In this document: piece by piece, positions 6,130 to 6,432 of the stretch
Layout: the number at the start of each line of letters is the position of its first letter
How positions within the stretch are numbered: position 1 is the stretch's first letter
Made by a program: the position numbers and the translations under genes
Notes under the pieces: model-generated
Databases searched by the model: none
Told to the model about the DNA's origin: nothing
Seen by the model: only the letters and a program-made list of their open reading frames with translations
Assembly: GCA_025929595.1 (NCBI GenBank)
Contig: JAICQA010000162.1
Span: forward strand, 1-6,432
Direction of reading: 5' to 3'
Length of the DNA stretch: 6,432 nt
Source of the DNA: Xanthobacteraceae bacterium
GTDB lineage: Bacteria; Pseudomonadota; Alphaproteobacteria; Rhizobiales; Xanthobacteraceae

Positions 6130-6432
6130 TCAGGCGACGACAGGCCCCTCGCCTGCCACGAGCATGTCGGCGATGCGCTTGCCGGAGCCGGCGCCCATGG
6201 TCCAGCCGAGCGTGCCGTGACCGGTGTTCAGCCACAGATTGCGGTAACGGCTCCTGCCGACATAGGGGATGTTCGACGGTGTCGTCGGCCGCAGGCCGGT
6301 CCAGAATTTCGCCGCCTCGAAATCGCCCGCGCCCGGAAAGAGCCCGCGCACGTTGTCGAGGATCGCGTTGCAGCGGCGCAGATCGAGCCACTTGGTGTAA
6401 CCCGACAACTCGGCGGTGCCCGCGACGCGCAG
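6130..6432 (-). CDS. dadA: D-amino-acid dehydrogenase small-subunit type FAD oxidoreductase (C-terminal part only)
   Basis: Only the last 100 codons are in the window; the frame is open to the right edge. The fragment reads LRVAGTAELSGYTKW, then FWTGLRPTTPSNIPYVG (43-59) and NTGHGTLGWTMGAGSGK (69-85). These match the C-terminal FAD-contacting region of DadA, which oxidatively deaminates D-amino acids at the inner membrane and passes electrons to the respiratory chain. A TTG at 6406-6408 could be mistaken for a start, but the homology continues upstream of it. Other DAO-family oxidases, such as glycine or sarcosine oxidases, are less likely because of the GHGTLGWT signature. A 7-bp stem (6131-6137 with 6149-6155) covers the stop codon but has no U tract. 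Confidence 0.88.
   Translation of the reverse strand: MRVAGTAELSGYTKWLDLRRCNAILDNVRGLFPGAGDFEAAKFWTGLRPTTPSNIPYVGRSRYRNLWLNTGHGTLGWTMGAGSGKRIADMLVAGEGPVVA

Noticed and set aside
6131..6155. 7-bp stem over the dadA stop codon as a terminator
   Set aside because: It has an 11-base loop, overlaps coding sequence and lacks a U tract, so it is probably coincidental.
5363..6391. Minus-strand open frame of 342 codons spanning dadA, maoC and the promoter region
   Set aside because: It is out of frame with two genes that have recognisable motifs, and its peptide is arginine-rich shadow sequence.

Overview
The window looks like a piece of a high-GC alphaproteobacterial chromosome. The best guess is a Bradyrhizobium/Rhodopseudomonas-like member of the Hyphomicrobiales. 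This rests on GC-rich codon use, the flavour of the LivM and NodN-type MaoC proteins, and a TTGACT/TAGAAT promoter. It is inferred from protein character only, since no search could be run. All convincing genes lie on the minus strand, so transcription runs from high to low coordinates.

Reading in the direction of transcription, the layout is as follows. (1) 6432-6130 holds the C-terminal 100 codons of a DadA-type D-amino-acid dehydrogenase. (2) 6084-5623 is a complete NodN-like MaoC hydratase/dehydratase. (3) 5622-5170 is about 450 nt without an established gene. It holds a 14-bp perfect palindrome, a good sigma70-type promoter (5394-5365), a leader of about 190 nt and a possible 52-codon leader ORF whose stop overlaps the next start. 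(4) 5169-4003 is a luciferase-like (LLM) flavin-dependent monooxygenase, followed after 19 nt by (5) an alpha/beta-hydrolase (3983-3219). (6) 3218-3024 is a 195-nt spacer with a 16-bp perfect palindrome just upstream of the next ribosome-binding site. (7) 3023-1806 is a HAAT-type periplasmic substrate-binding protein with a Tat-like signal. (8) A strong 12-bp hairpin (1780-1753) separates it from (9) the permease gene livH (1722-853), which overlaps (10) livM (860 to beyond base 1). The ATPase genes livG/livF probably lie just outside the left edge.

Taken together, the centre of the window reads as a small catabolic locus. A branched-chain-amino-acid/amide-type ABC importer brings in an unidentified small organic molecule. 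A reduced-flavin-dependent monooxygenase oxidises it, and an alpha/beta-hydrolase cleaves the product. The substrate cannot be read from the sequence. The MaoC and DadA genes upstream may be unrelated neighbours or may feed the same metabolism.

The least-explained features are regulatory. They are the two perfect palindromes, the leader ORF, and two short sequence blocks (13 and 12 nt) shared by the leaders of the monooxygenase and the binding-protein genes. No RNA genes, mobile elements or CRISPR arrays were seen.
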